Positions 29,226 through 37,136 of a stretch of 64,000 nt of DNA are shown in pieces. The stretch lies in assembly GCF_014656415.1 (NCBI RefSeq), contig NZ_BNCJ01000010.1, positions 62,001 through 126,000 on the forward strand. Reading direction: 5' to 3'. The notes beneath the pieces were generated by a model. That model was not told the DNA's origin. It did no database searches and saw only the letters and a program-made list of their open reading frames with translations. The stretch comes from Seohaeicola zhoushanensis (lineage in GTDB: Bacteria; Pseudomonadota; Alphaproteobacteria; Rhodobacterales; Rhodobacteraceae). The translations under genes were made by a program, and so were the position numbers. Position 1 is the stretch's first letter. Every line of letters begins with the position of its first letter.

Positions 29226-29902
29226 TGACCCTGACCAAACTCTCCAATGCCCAGATCGCCTGGCGCGCCGCGCAGGATCTTCAGGACGGCTGGTACGTGA
29301 ACCTCGGGATCGGTTTCCCCGAGATGATCGCCACCTTCCAGCCCGAGGGCCGTGACGTGGTCTATCACACCGAGAACGGCGTTCTCGGCTTCGGCCCCGC
29401 GCCGAAGGACGGCGAAGAGGACTGGGATCTCATCAATGCCGGCAAGAAGGCGGTCACGCTGAACCCCGGCGCGGCAATCTTCCACCACGCCGACAGTTTC
29501 GCCATGGTGCGCGGCGGGCACCTCGATCTCGCGGTGCTCGGCGCCTACCAGGTGGCCCAGAACGGCGACCTCGCCAACTGGCGCGTGGGGTCCAAGGGCG
29601 TTCCGGCGGTGGGCGGCGCGATGGACCTGGTGCACGGGGCCAAGCGTGTGGCGGTGGTGACCGAGCACGTCACCAAGGACGGCAAGCCCAAGCTGGTCGA
29701 AAGCTGCACCTTCCCGCTCACCGGGCTTGGCTGCGTGACCCGGGTTTACAGCTCGCTCGCCGTAGTCGATATCCGCGACGGCCGTTTCGTGCTGCGCGAG
29801 AAGCTGCCAGGCCTTACCTTCGATGAACTGCAGGCGGTCACGGGCGCCCCCTTGCAGGTGGAAGGCGACTTCGCCGACCTGATCGTGCCCGCACTCGACT
29901 GA
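29225..29902 (+). CDS. pcaJ: 3-oxoadipate CoA-transferase subunit B
   Basis: The 225-residue subunit carries the catalytic glutamate in TENGVLGFGPAP and the PcaJ-type SFAMVRGGHLDLAVLGAYQVAQNGDLANW block. It is coupled to pcaI by overlapping start and stop and lies nine bases ahead of the thiolase. Confidence 0.92.
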   Translation: MTLTKLSNAQIAWRAAQDLQDGWYVNLGIGFPEMIATFQPEGRDVVYHTENGVLGFGPAPKDGEEDWDLINAGKKAVTLNPGAAIFHHADSFAMVRGGHLDLAVLGAYQVAQNGDLANWRVGSKGVPAVGGAMDLVHGAKRVAVVTEHVTKDGKPKLVESCTFPLTGLGCVTRVYSSLAVVDIRDGRFVLREKLPGLTFDELQAVTGAPLQVEGDFADLIVPALD

Positions 29903-29911
29903 GGACGTACC

Positions 29912-31108
29912 ATGCAAGACGTATTCATCTGCGACTATATCCGCACCCCGATCGGCCGCTTCGGCGGATCGCTGTCGTCGGTCCGCACCGACGACCTGGG
30001 CGCGATCCCGCTGCGCGCGCTGGCCGAACGCAACCCGGGCCTTGACCTGGCCGCAATCGAGGAAGTGATCTTCGGCTGCGCAAACCAGGCCGGCGAAGAC
30101 AACCGCAACGTCGCCCGCATGTCGGCGCTATTGGCAGGCTATCCGGTCGAAGTGCCCGGCACCACGATGAACCGCCTCTGCGGCTCGGGCATGGATGCCG
30201 TCATCACCGCCGCCCGTGCCATCAAGTGCGGCGAGGCCGAATTGATGGTCGCCGGCGGGGTGGAGAGCATGTCGCGCGCGCCCTTCGTGCTGCCCAAGGC
30301 CGAAAGCGCCTTCTCGCGCTCGAACGAGATCTACGACACCACCATCGGCTGGCGCTTCGTCAACCCGCTGATGAAGGCGCAATACGGCGTGGATTCCATG
30401 CCCGAGACTGCCGAGAACGTGGCCGAGGACTTCAACGTCTCGCGCGAGGACCAGGACGCCTTCGCGCTGCGCTCGCAGGCCAAGGCTGCAGCGGCGCAGG
30501 CCAACGGCCGGCTCGCGCAGGAGATCGTTCCGGTCAGCCTGCCCCAGCGCAAGGGCGACCCCATCGTCGTCAGCGCCGACGAGCATCCCCGCGCCACCAC
30601 CATCGAGGCGCTGGCCAAGCTGAAGGCCTTCGTCAAGGCGGGTGGCACCATCACAGCGGGCAATGCCTCGGGTGTGAACGACGGCGCCGCGGCGCTGATA
30701 CTCGCCTCGGAAGCGGCAGCCAAGAAGCACGGGCTCACCCCCATCGCCCGCGTGCTGGGCGGTGCGACCGCAGGTGTGGCCCCGCGGATCATGGGCTTTG
30801 GGCCCGCGCCCGCGTCGAAAAAGCTGATGGCGCGCCTGGGCCTGACGCCGGACGACTTCTCGGTGATCGAGCTGAACGAGGCCTTTGCGAGCCAGGGCCT
30901 CGCCACGCTGCGCGACCTCGGTATTTCCGATGACGACGCCCGCGTGAACCCGAATGGCGGTGCCATCGCCCTGGGCCACCCGCTCGGCATGTCCGGCGCG
31001 CGGATCACCGGCAGCGCCATGCTCGACCTCAAGTCCGGCGAGAAGTCGCTCTCGACCATGTGCATCGGCGTCGGCCAAGGCATCGCAATCGCCCTCGAAC
31101 GCCTCTGA
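29912..31108 (+). CDS. pcaF: 3-oxoadipyl-CoA thiolase
   Basis: The 398-residue thiolase cleaves 3-oxoadipyl-CoA to succinyl-CoA and acetyl-CoA. It has the active-site cysteine in TTMNRLCGSGMDAV near residue 90, the GNASGVNDGAAALI turn, NEAFASQGLATLRDLG, and the C-terminal NPNGGAIALGHPLGMSGAR and MCIGVGQGIAI motifs. The PcaF branch is indicated by the SRSNEIYDTTIGWRF region and by the pcaIJ neighbours. The upstream enzymes from protocatechuate are not in this window. Confidence 0.94.
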   Translation: MQDVFICDYIRTPIGRFGGSLSSVRTDDLGAIPLRALAERNPGLDLAAIEEVIFGCANQAGEDNRNVARMSALLAGYPVEVPGTTMNRLCGSGMDAVITAARAIKCGEAELMVAGGVESMSRAPFVLPKAESAFSRSNEIYDTTIGWRFVNPLMKAQYGVDSMPETAENVAEDFNVSREDQDAFALRSQAKAAAAQANGRLAQEIVPVSLPQRKGDPIVVSADEHPRATTIEALAKLKAFVKAGGTITAGNASGVNDGAAALILASEAAAKKHGLTPIARVLGGATAGVAPRIMGFGPAPASKKLMARLGLTPDDFSVIELNEAFASQGLATLRDLGISDDDARVNPNGGAIALGHPLGMSGARITGSAMLDLKSGEKSLSTMCIGVGQGIAIALERL

Positions 31109-31112
31109 CAGC

Positions 31113-31143
31113 AAAAGGCCCGCGAGATTGTCGCGGGCCTTTT
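31113..31143. terminator. Bidirectional intrinsic terminator
   Basis: A 13-bp perfect stem (AAAAGGCCCGCGA with TCGCGGGCCTTTT, loop GATTG) lies directly after pcaF and is followed by T-rich sequence. Its symmetric A and T ends let it also stop the convergent PepSY gene. Confidence 0.88.
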
Positions 31144-31175
31144 CAATTTCCCATCAGTCGCTTGCCTGATGACGC

Positions 31176-32282
31176 TCAGGCGCACGCCGTTTGCCGACGC
31201 CGCAGTTGCATCCGCCGCAGCCGGCCGATCCCCAGGAATACACCGGTATAGACCAGCACCGCCGCCGCGACGGACGCGAGTCCGGCGAGCAGTTGCCCGG
31301 TCATCCCGAAGACCTCGCCTGTGTGCAGGAAGCGCACGAAGAAGCGCGGATTTGTCGGTGCCGGCAGAAGCACCTCGACTGAGCTGCCATCGCGCGTCAC
31401 GCGGATCGTGTCCTTGGCATAGGGCGCGACACCGTTGCCCCGGTCGGCCACGAAATCCACCGTTTCGTCCTGCGGGCCCGGCAGCGTGATCGAAAGACGT
31501 TTCCAGTCGTTCAGCCCCTCCACCGCCAGTGCAGCCAGTTGGTCGAGCGGCATCTCCCCGCCGCCCGCCTGCACCTCGGTTGCATCGCGCACCACGGCCT
31601 GTTCGGCGGATTGTGCAGTGCCGAACAGGGCGTAGACCGGACCGCTGGCCCAGGAATAGGAGATCAGCACCCCCGACAGGACCACCGCCAGCAGCGGCAC
31701 CAACGACCAGAAGGCCAGCACGTGGTGCCAGTTGAAATACCGCGCCTGCCGCGTCGGCAGTCCCTTCTGGAAGCCGATCTGCCGTCGCAGGAAGGACCAT
31801 TTCCACTTCCTCGGCCACCAGATAACGATCCCCGTCAGCAAGATCACTGCAAAGACCAGGTTCCCCGCCTGCATGAGCCAGCCACCAATCGCGCTGCGCC
31901 CGCCGGCCAGCGAGAACCAGCGGTGCACGCCTTCGACCCAACCGAAGAAACCCGCGACCGCGGGGTCTTCGAGCGCCGAGCCGTCATAGGGGTTCAGCCA
32001 GACCACGTCGCGCCGGCTCTTTGCCAATTGCGCCGCGTTCGAGGGATCGCTGGCGATGGTCAGTGTCTGGCCCGGTGCCGCGCCCTGCGCCTCAGCCGCC
32101 GCGATCAGCCCCGCCAACCCAAGCGGTTCCGCATCCGAGGGTGCCGTAATCGCTGCGTTCCTTGCCCAGTTGGTGGCCTGGCTCTCAAACGAGAGCAGCG
32201 CGCCGGTGACCGACATGACGAAAATGAAAAGGGCCGCCACCAGCCCCAGGGCGAAGTGGCTCCAGAAGAATACGCGTCTCAT
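31176..32282 (-). CDS. PepSY-associated membrane protein
   Basis: The 368-residue inner-membrane protein begins RRVFFWSHFALGLVAALFIFVMSVTGALLSFE, the mark of the PepSY-TM family, with a large periplasmic part carrying the PepSY units and later helices near GNLVFAVILLTGIVIWW, HVLAFWSLVPLLAVVLSGVLIS and AVLVYTGVFLGIG. Histidines sit in or near the helices (SHF, HRWFSL, NWHHV). Members are often linked to siderophore or ferric reductase functions, but no iron genes are visible here. It stands alone between two terminators or gaps. Confidence 0.85.
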   Translation of the reverse strand: MRRVFFWSHFALGLVAALFIFVMSVTGALLSFESQATNWARNAAITAPSDAEPLGLAGLIAAAEAQGAAPGQTLTIASDPSNAAQLAKSRRDVVWLNPYDGSALEDPAVAGFFGWVEGVHRWFSLAGGRSAIGGWLMQAGNLVFAVILLTGIVIWWPRKWKWSFLRRQIGFQKGLPTRQARYFNWHHVLAFWSLVPLLAVVLSGVLISYSWASGPVYALFGTAQSAEQAVVRDATEVQAGGGEMPLDQLAALAVEGLNDWKRLSITLPGPQDETVDFVADRGNGVAPYAKDTIRVTRDGSSVEVLLPAPTNPRFFVRFLHTGEVFGMTGQLLAGLASVAAAVLVYTGVFLGIGRLRRMQLRRRQTACA

Positions 32283-32384
32283 GATGTCCCGATTATTGTC
32301 TCTTTTGGAAATTTAACGTCGGCGGCCCGCCGTTCCGTCGCAAGATCCGATAGCTGTTGTGCGTTTCTTCCGTCGGGGATCCCG

Positions 32385-33926
32385 TCAATGCTCCGCCGGC
32401 GGCCCGCTTGGTGCGACGGCACCACCCGGACGGCGCAGAAGCAGGATGATGGGAAAGGCAGCCATCGTGAAAAACATCATCAGCAGGAAGTTGTCCACGT
32501 AGGAAATCATCGCCGACTGCTGGTTCACCAATCCGTTGACCTGCTGCATCGTGATCGGGTTGTGCGTCAGCAATCCCGGCAACCGCGCCGCCACTTGCGG
32601 CACGTCGATGGTCAAGCGCGCGGCGAGTTCCTCGTGGTTAACGATGCTCATCCGCGCCAGCACTGTCGTCACGATCGAGATGCCCACGCCCGAGCCGACG
32701 TTGCGAACCAGGCTGAAAAGCGAGGTGGCATCGCCCCGGAACTCGGAGGAGAGCGTAGCGAAGGTCAGCGTCGACAGCGGCACAAAGACAAAGCCGAGGC
32801 CGAACCCCTGGATCACCCCGGAGAAGATGATGAGGTCACTGTCCATCACCACGTCGAAGCCGGTCATGATCCAGAGCGACCAGGTGGTCATGGCGAGGCC
32901 GAAGGCGACCAGCATCCGCGGATCGAACTTCGCCACGAGACGACCCACCAGGATCATCGAGATCATCGTCCCGACCCCGCGTGGTGCCATCACCAGGCCG
33001 GTGGTGATGACCGGATAGCCTAGCAGGTTCTGCAAAAGGGGCGGCAGCAGCGCCAGACCAGAGAACAGAGTCAGCCCAACGATGAAAATGAAGACCAGTC
33101 CCATGGTGAAATTGCGGTCGGCGAAGATCTTGAGATCGATGAATGGATTGCTCGCGGTCCAGCAATGCACAACGAAGACCCAGAACCCGCTGATGGTGAC
33201 ACCGAGATAGAGCCAGATCTCGAGCGATGCGAACCAGTCCACCGCCTCGCCCCGGTCGAGCATCAGCTGCAGCGCACCGATGGCCAGGGCCAGCATGGCG
33301 AAGCCGAAGAAATCGAACCGCCGCTGCTTTAGGCCGCCTTTCGGCAGGAACACGAGGATACCGGCCAGCGCGATCAGGCCCACCGGCAGGTTGATGAGGA
33401 AGACGAAACGCCAGTTGAAGGTCTCTGTCAGCCAACCACCCAGCGTCGGGCCGACAATTGGCCCCACCATGATGCCGGCGCCATAGATCGCCATCGCCTG
33501 CCCGATCCGTTCGCGCGGGTTGATGTCGAGGATAACCGCCTGGGCCAACGGGATCAGCACCGCCCCGAAGATGCCCTGCACGACACGGAAGAGCACCATC
33601 TGCGCAAGGCTGGTGGCGATGCCGCAGGCCAGCGAGGCCAGGGTAAAGCCACCGATGGCCACCGCGAAGACCGCCTGTCGGCCGAAACGGTCGCTGACCC
33701 ATCCGGTGAGCGGCGTGGCGATGGCCGAGGCGACGATATAGGAGGTTAGAACCCAGGTGATCTCGTCCTGCGCCGCGCCCAGGCTGGCTGCCATATGCGG
33801 CAGCGCCACGTTGGCGATGGTGGTGTCGAGCACCTGCATCACCGTGGCGACCATGATCGCAGCCGTCAGCCAACCGGGGTTCGGAACCTCCAGAGCGGGC
33901 TTCGACAGGACCGGTGCCGTGCTCAT
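32385..33926 (-). CDS. DHA2 family multidrug exporter, EmrB type
   Basis: The 513-residue protein has about fourteen membrane helices and DHA2 motifs: VMQVLDTTIANVALPHM in helix 1, WVLTSYIVASAIATPLTGWVSDRFGRQ in the loop of motif A, and GPTLGGWLTETFNWRFVF. Partner genes for an EmrA-type adaptor and a MarR repressor lie upstream, overlapping by ATGA. It would move toxic compounds across the inner membrane using the proton gradient. Its substrate is unknown, and no TolC-type gene is nearby. Confidence 0.92.
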   Translation of the reverse strand: MSTAPVLSKPALEVPNPGWLTAAIMVATVMQVLDTTIANVALPHMAASLGAAQDEITWVLTSYIVASAIATPLTGWVSDRFGRQAVFAVAIGGFTLASLACGIATSLAQMVLFRVVQGIFGAVLIPLAQAVILDINPRERIGQAMAIYGAGIMVGPIVGPTLGGWLTETFNWRFVFLINLPVGLIALAGILVFLPKGGLKQRRFDFFGFAMLALAIGALQLMLDRGEAVDWFASLEIWLYLGVTISGFWVFVVHCWTASNPFIDLKIFADRNFTMGLVFIFIVGLTLFSGLALLPPLLQNLLGYPVITTGLVMAPRGVGTMISMILVGRLVAKFDPRMLVAFGLAMTTWSLWIMTGFDVVMDSDLIIFSGVIQGFGLGFVFVPLSTLTFATLSSEFRGDATSLFSLVRNVGSGVGISIVTTVLARMSIVNHEELAARLTIDVPQVAARLPGLLTHNPITMQQVNGLVNQQSAMISYVDNFLLMMFFTMAAFPIILLLRRPGGAVAPSGPPAEH

Positions 33927-35038
33927 CTCAGTTTGTCGAGCCGCGAGGCCCCGGTATCGACCGAGACCGTGGCGCTCATCCCGTTGCGCAGCGGATGGGC
34001 CTCGTCAGGGTCAACACTGACACGCACGGTCAGCCGCTGCACCACCTTCACCCAGTTGCCGGTGGCGTTCTGCGCCGGGATCAGCGCGAATTGCGACCCG
34101 GTGGCCGAGCCGATGCTTTCGACCGCGCCATGCAGCTTCTCGCCCGGATAGGCGTCAATCTCGACCTCGACCGGCTGACCGATGCGGATCGTTTCAAGCT
34201 CGGTCTCCTTGTAATTCGCCTCGATCCAGGTGTCCTGGTTCTCGACGATGCTCGCGACGCTCGCACCGGGCGTCACGTATTGACCAACGTTCAGGCTGCC
34301 GACCTGGCTGACGATACCGGAAACCGAGGCGACCACCTCGGCCTTGCGCAGGTTCCGCTCGGCCGCCTCGCGTTTCGCAAGCGCCGCGCGCACGGCGGGA
34401 AAGTCATCGGTCGCGATGGATTCATCGCCGCCAAGCGCGGCAACGGCCGCCGCCACGCCCTCGCGCGCAAGGTTCACGTCGTTTTCGGCAGTATAGACGG
34501 CGCGCGTAGTTTCGTCCAAGGCAGCCGAGGACGAGATCCCGCGGTTTTCCAGTGCCTGCTGGCGTTCGTATTCGCGGTCACGCACGTTCTTGATATGCTC
34601 GGCTGCCACCAACTTGGCCTGCGCGGTGGCCACGGCCGAGCGCAGTTGCGTCACCGAAAGGCGCGCGGCCGCCAGCGCGGCATCGGCCTCGTCCATTGCG
34701 ATACGGTAGGGCTCGGGATCGAGGTGGAACAGCGGGGTTCCGGCCGCGACATGCTGGTTTTCCGCCACCTCGACGCTGACGATCCGGCCCGCGACATCCG
34801 AGGAAACGCTCACCATTGGCTGGTGCACATAGGCGTTGTCCGTGGTCACATAACGCCCGCCGGTCAGCCAGACATAACCACCGCCAATCGCCAGCAGGAG
34901 GGGCACCGAGATCATCAGCATCCGGCGCTTGCCGCGCTTCGGCGCGGGAGCGGCCTTTTTCGCGGGAGCCTCCTGCGGCGATGCGGCCCTCTTGACGGGT
35001 TCCGAGGCGGTTTCGACGGGTTTCGCGGGGGCGTTCAT
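33923..35038 (-). CDS. HlyD/EmrA family membrane-fusion protein
   Basis: A 371-residue adaptor with a Pro-, Ala- and Lys-rich cytosolic N-terminus, one membrane helix near residues 40-60, biotinyl-lipoyl halves (SVSSDVAGRIVSVEVAENQHVAAGTPLF and EVVASVSGIVSQVGSLNVGQYVTPGA) flanking a coiled-coil hairpin, and a C-terminal beta barrel. It bridges the EmrB-type pump to an outer-membrane channel. It is coupled to the MarR gene (ATGA) and to the pump gene. Confidence 0.92.
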   Translation of the reverse strand: MNAPAKPVETASEPVKRAASPQEAPAKKAAPAPKRGKRRMLMISVPLLLAIGGGYVWLTGGRYVTTDNAYVHQPMVSVSSDVAGRIVSVEVAENQHVAAGTPLFHLDPEPYRIAMDEADAALAAARLSVTQLRSAVATAQAKLVAAEHIKNVRDREYERQQALENRGISSSAALDETTRAVYTAENDVNLAREGVAAAVAALGGDESIATDDFPAVRAALAKREAAERNLRKAEVVASVSGIVSQVGSLNVGQYVTPGASVASIVENQDTWIEANYKETELETIRIGQPVEVEIDAYPGEKLHGAVESIGSATGSQFALIPAQNATGNWVKVVQRLTVRVSVDPDEAHPLRNGMSATVSVDTGASRLDKLR

Positions 35039-35484
35039 GCCACGTTTTCCTTCTTCTCGGCCGTATTCGCCTCGAGATTTGTCACGATCTGCTGCAAGGC
35101 GCGGGTCAGCCCGTCGAGATCTTCGGGTGCGATGCCGGCCAGCGCGGTCGCGTAGACCTCTGTCGCGATGCCGCGCATCTCCTCGACGATGGGCTGCGCC
35201 GCTTGAGTGATACGCACCAGCTTGGCGCGCCCGTCCGAAGGATCGGTCTCGCGGCTGACAAGGCCATCTCCTTCCAACCGGTCGATGATATCGCTCATGG
35301 TCATCGGGCTGGCCTCCACCCGAGCAGCCAAGGCCACCTGCGACATGCCATCGCTGCGCGCCAAGGCACCCAGCGTGCGCCATTGCATCAGCGACAACCG
35401 ATGGCCCTTCGCCCGCCGCTCGAACTCGCTTTTCATCAGGCGCGCCGCGTCGTGCAGCATCAATCCCAGGTTTTGCATCGTCAT
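35035..35484 (-). CDS. MarR family transcriptional regulator
   Basis: The 149-residue repressor has the MarR winged helix: LSLMQWRTLGALARSDGMSQVALAARVEASPMTMSDIIDRLEGDGLVSRETDPSDGRAKLVRIT. It is first in the MarR-EmrA-EmrB operon, the classic arrangement in which the pump's substrate lifts repression. The inverted repeat just upstream is its likely operator. Confidence 0.92.
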   Translation of the reverse strand: MTMQNLGLMLHDAARLMKSEFERRAKGHRLSLMQWRTLGALARSDGMSQVALAARVEASPMTMSDIIDRLEGDGLVSRETDPSDGRAKLVRITQAAQPIVEEMRGIATEVYATALAGIAPEDLDGLTRALQQIVTNLEANTAEKKENVA

Positions 35485-35497
35485 CCAGACTCAGATT

Positions 35498-35530
35498 TAA
35501 TACGAACGCATATAGTATTGGTCCGTATTA
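35498..35530 (-). promoter_or_regulatory. Candidate MarR operator
   Basis: TAATACGAAC (35498-35507) and GTCCGTATTA (35521-35530) match as inverted repeats in nine of ten positions, with 13 bases between that include an AT-rich promoter-like core. It begins 14 bases upstream of the MarR start. Confidence 0.55.
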
Positions 35531-35816
35531 TAAGCAAGGGCATGCTCTGATCGGTTGCCGTGCGATTGCCCCAAGCCAATACAGTCCGGTCCAGCAGTTC
35601 GAAGCTGATTCCAAATTCCGCAGGAAGATTCGTACCGAACTGCCCGAACAGGACGTCTTCGCGGAATAATTCAACCTGAGCGCGAAGAACTCGCAGGTTC
35701 AGGGGAAGAGTACGGTCGCCGGACACTGCAATTCTTGTCCTCAGGTGACCGGTCGGTTGGGTCGGTACGCCATCAACAGCCGGATGTCCGGCAGTAACAA
35801 GTGAATGGAGACAAGA
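35531..35816. other. Non-coding gap ahead of the Tad locus
   Basis: No credible gene here; a long minus-strand frame crosses it but is a shadow that runs into the pilin genes. The gap must hold the flp promoter. The only clear structure is the 14-bp palindrome GCCGGATGTCCGGC at 35779-35792, just ahead of the first pilin. Confidence 0.5.
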
Positions 35817-36005
35817 ATGATCAATTTCATCAAGAACGCCGCCCTCCGCCTGCGCAAGGACGAGAAAGGTGTGACCCTGGTCGAATACGGTATCGCCCTG
35901 ACCCTGGCTGTCGGCCTCGGCGCTGGTGCCCTGACCACCCTGGGCGACGACGTCGGCGGCATGATGGGCGCTGCCAGCGGTCAGCTCGTGGTTCCGGCCA
36001 ACTGA
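35817..36005 (+). CDS. flp: Flp family type IVb pilin, main copy
   Basis: The 62-residue prepilin has a short positive leader (INFIKNAALRLRKDEKG), the cleavage site G18/V19, E23 at +5 and Y24 at +6 (VTLVEY), and a hydrophobic assembly helix to about residue 42. This is the major Flp subunit pattern for Tad pili used in surface attachment. The ATG at 35817 has GGAG six bases upstream and is preferred to the ATG at 35805. Two stem-loops follow before the second pilin. Confidence 0.93.
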   Translation: MINFIKNAALRLRKDEKGVTLVEYGIALTLAVGLGAGALTTLGDDVGGMMGAASGQLVVPAN

Positions 36006-36021
36006 TCGCAGCATGCATCCT

Positions 36022-36076
36022 GCGGGCGTTATGCCCGCGGGAATTTCCCTGTGGCTGCCGAGCGCGGCAGTCACAG
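36022..36076 (+). promoter_or_regulatory. Two stem-loops between the pilin genes
   Basis: GCGGGC/GCCCGC (36022-36038, 5-base loop) and an 11-bp stem CTGTGGCTGCC/GGCAGTCACAG (36049-36076, one G-U, 6-base loop) lie between the flp stop and the second pilin. Neither has a T-tract, so they more likely trim or stabilise the first pilin's message than end it. Confidence 0.6.
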
Positions 36077-36102
36077 GAACCCTTCCAGGAAAGAACCCAG
36101 AT

Positions 36103-36282
36103 ATGCCGACAATTCGCCTGAAACAGCTGCGCCGACTTCTCAAAGACCAGGCCGGAGTCACTCTGGTCGAAACCGGAGTAGCCCTCACGCTGGCTATCGT
36201 CGTCGGTTCGGGCGCGCTGCTGGCCTTGGGCAACTCGGTTTCGCCAATCATTTCCGCCGCCGGCGAACAGATGCCCCACTGA
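36103..36282 (+). CDS. flp: Second Flp-family pilin, atypical at +6
   Basis: The 59-residue protein aligns position by position with the first pilin: leader, G18/V19 cleavage site, E23 at +5, then T24 where Flp pilins have tyrosine (VTLVET), and the same hydrophobic stretch. AGGAAAG lies about ten bases ahead of the ATG. Loss of the conserved tyrosine suggests a minor or specialised subunit. The frame is open 30 codons further upstream, but that part covers the hairpins. Confidence 0.85.
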   Translation: MPTIRLKQLRRLLKDQAGVTLVETGVALTLAIVVGSGALLALGNSVSPIISAAGEQMPH

Positions 36283-36310
36283 CCGCCCCCTGACACAAAG
36301 GAACATTCCC

Positions 36311-37111
36311 ATGCGCATTGCCTCCCTCATCACCTTCGCCGCCGGCCTCGCCATCGCAGGGGGATCGGCCTATTCCGCGCGGGATTATCTGGAGGGTCGC
36401 ATGGGCGGCCCCGCCACCGTCAAACCGCAGAGCGTCAGCGTCGTCATGGCTGCCCAGGACATTGCCTTCGGCAACGTCATCGAGGCAGCCAAGCTGCGTG
36501 TCGCTGAATGGCCCGCCGACCTCGTGCCGCCGGGCGCAATCACAGATATCGCCACTCTCCTGCCCAAGGGTGGCAACGAGCCGCGTCGCGCACGTCGCGC
36601 CATCAACCAGGGCGAGCCGTTGAATGCCGCCATGGTCTCGGACTTCGGCGAGAAGGTCACCATCGTCCAGTCGCTGGCGGCGGGCCATCGCGCCATGTCG
36701 ATCAAGGTCAACGCCGAGACCGGCGTCGCCGGCTTCGTGACTCCGGGCGACCGTGTCGACATCCTGCTGACCCAGGGTCGCAACGAGTCTTTGAAGACCG
36801 TCACCATCCTGCAGAACACCCGCGTCATCGGGATTGACCAGACCGCCGACGTCAAGGTGGACTCACCTGAAGTTGCCCGCACCGTCACCGTCGAAGTGAC
36901 CCCCGAGGAAGGCCAGCGCCTGGCCCTGGCGCAAAGCGCGGGCACGCTGAGCCTGACCCTGCGCACACTCGAGGCATCCAATGACACTCCGCTCGAGTCG
37001 ATCGGCCTCAAGGACGTGCTGCGTGAACTCTCCCCCGTTCCCGAGCAGGAGGCCGTGAAAACCGTGGTCGTCCGCCGCGGCAACATCGTTTCCACCACCG
37101 AACTGCGCTGA
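36311..37111 (+). CDS. cpaB: Flp pilus assembly protein CpaB/RcpC
   Basis: The 266-residue protein has one N-terminal membrane helix or signal (MRIASLITFAAGLAIAGGSAYSARDY), an SAF domain (VVMAAQDIAFGNVIEAAKLRVAEWPADLVPPGA) and the RcpC region with RAMSIKVNAETGVAGFVTPGDRVDILLT. It is periplasmic and in other Tad systems interacts with the secretin, which here is missing from the next position. Confidence 0.93.
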   Translation: MRIASLITFAAGLAIAGGSAYSARDYLEGRMGGPATVKPQSVSVVMAAQDIAFGNVIEAAKLRVAEWPADLVPPGAITDIATLLPKGGNEPRRARRAINQGEPLNAAMVSDFGEKVTIVQSLAAGHRAMSIKVNAETGVAGFVTPGDRVDILLTQGRNESLKTVTILQNTRVIGIDQTADVKVDSPEVARTVTVEVTPEEGQRLALAQSAGTLSLTLRTLEASNDTPLESIGLKDVLRELSPVPEQEAVKTVVVRRGNIVSTTELR

Positions 37112-37136
37112 TCGGCGCGCACCCGGAGCCCATGCT

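Noticed and set aside
31113-31143. The pcaF-end stem as a regulatory RNA
   Set aside because: Its symmetry, immediate position after the stop and flanking A/T runs fit a shared terminator for two convergent genes.
35481-36296. Minus-strand frame of 271 codons over the pilin region
   Set aside because: It would overlap both pilin genes, whose motifs are clear, and shows no family resemblance.
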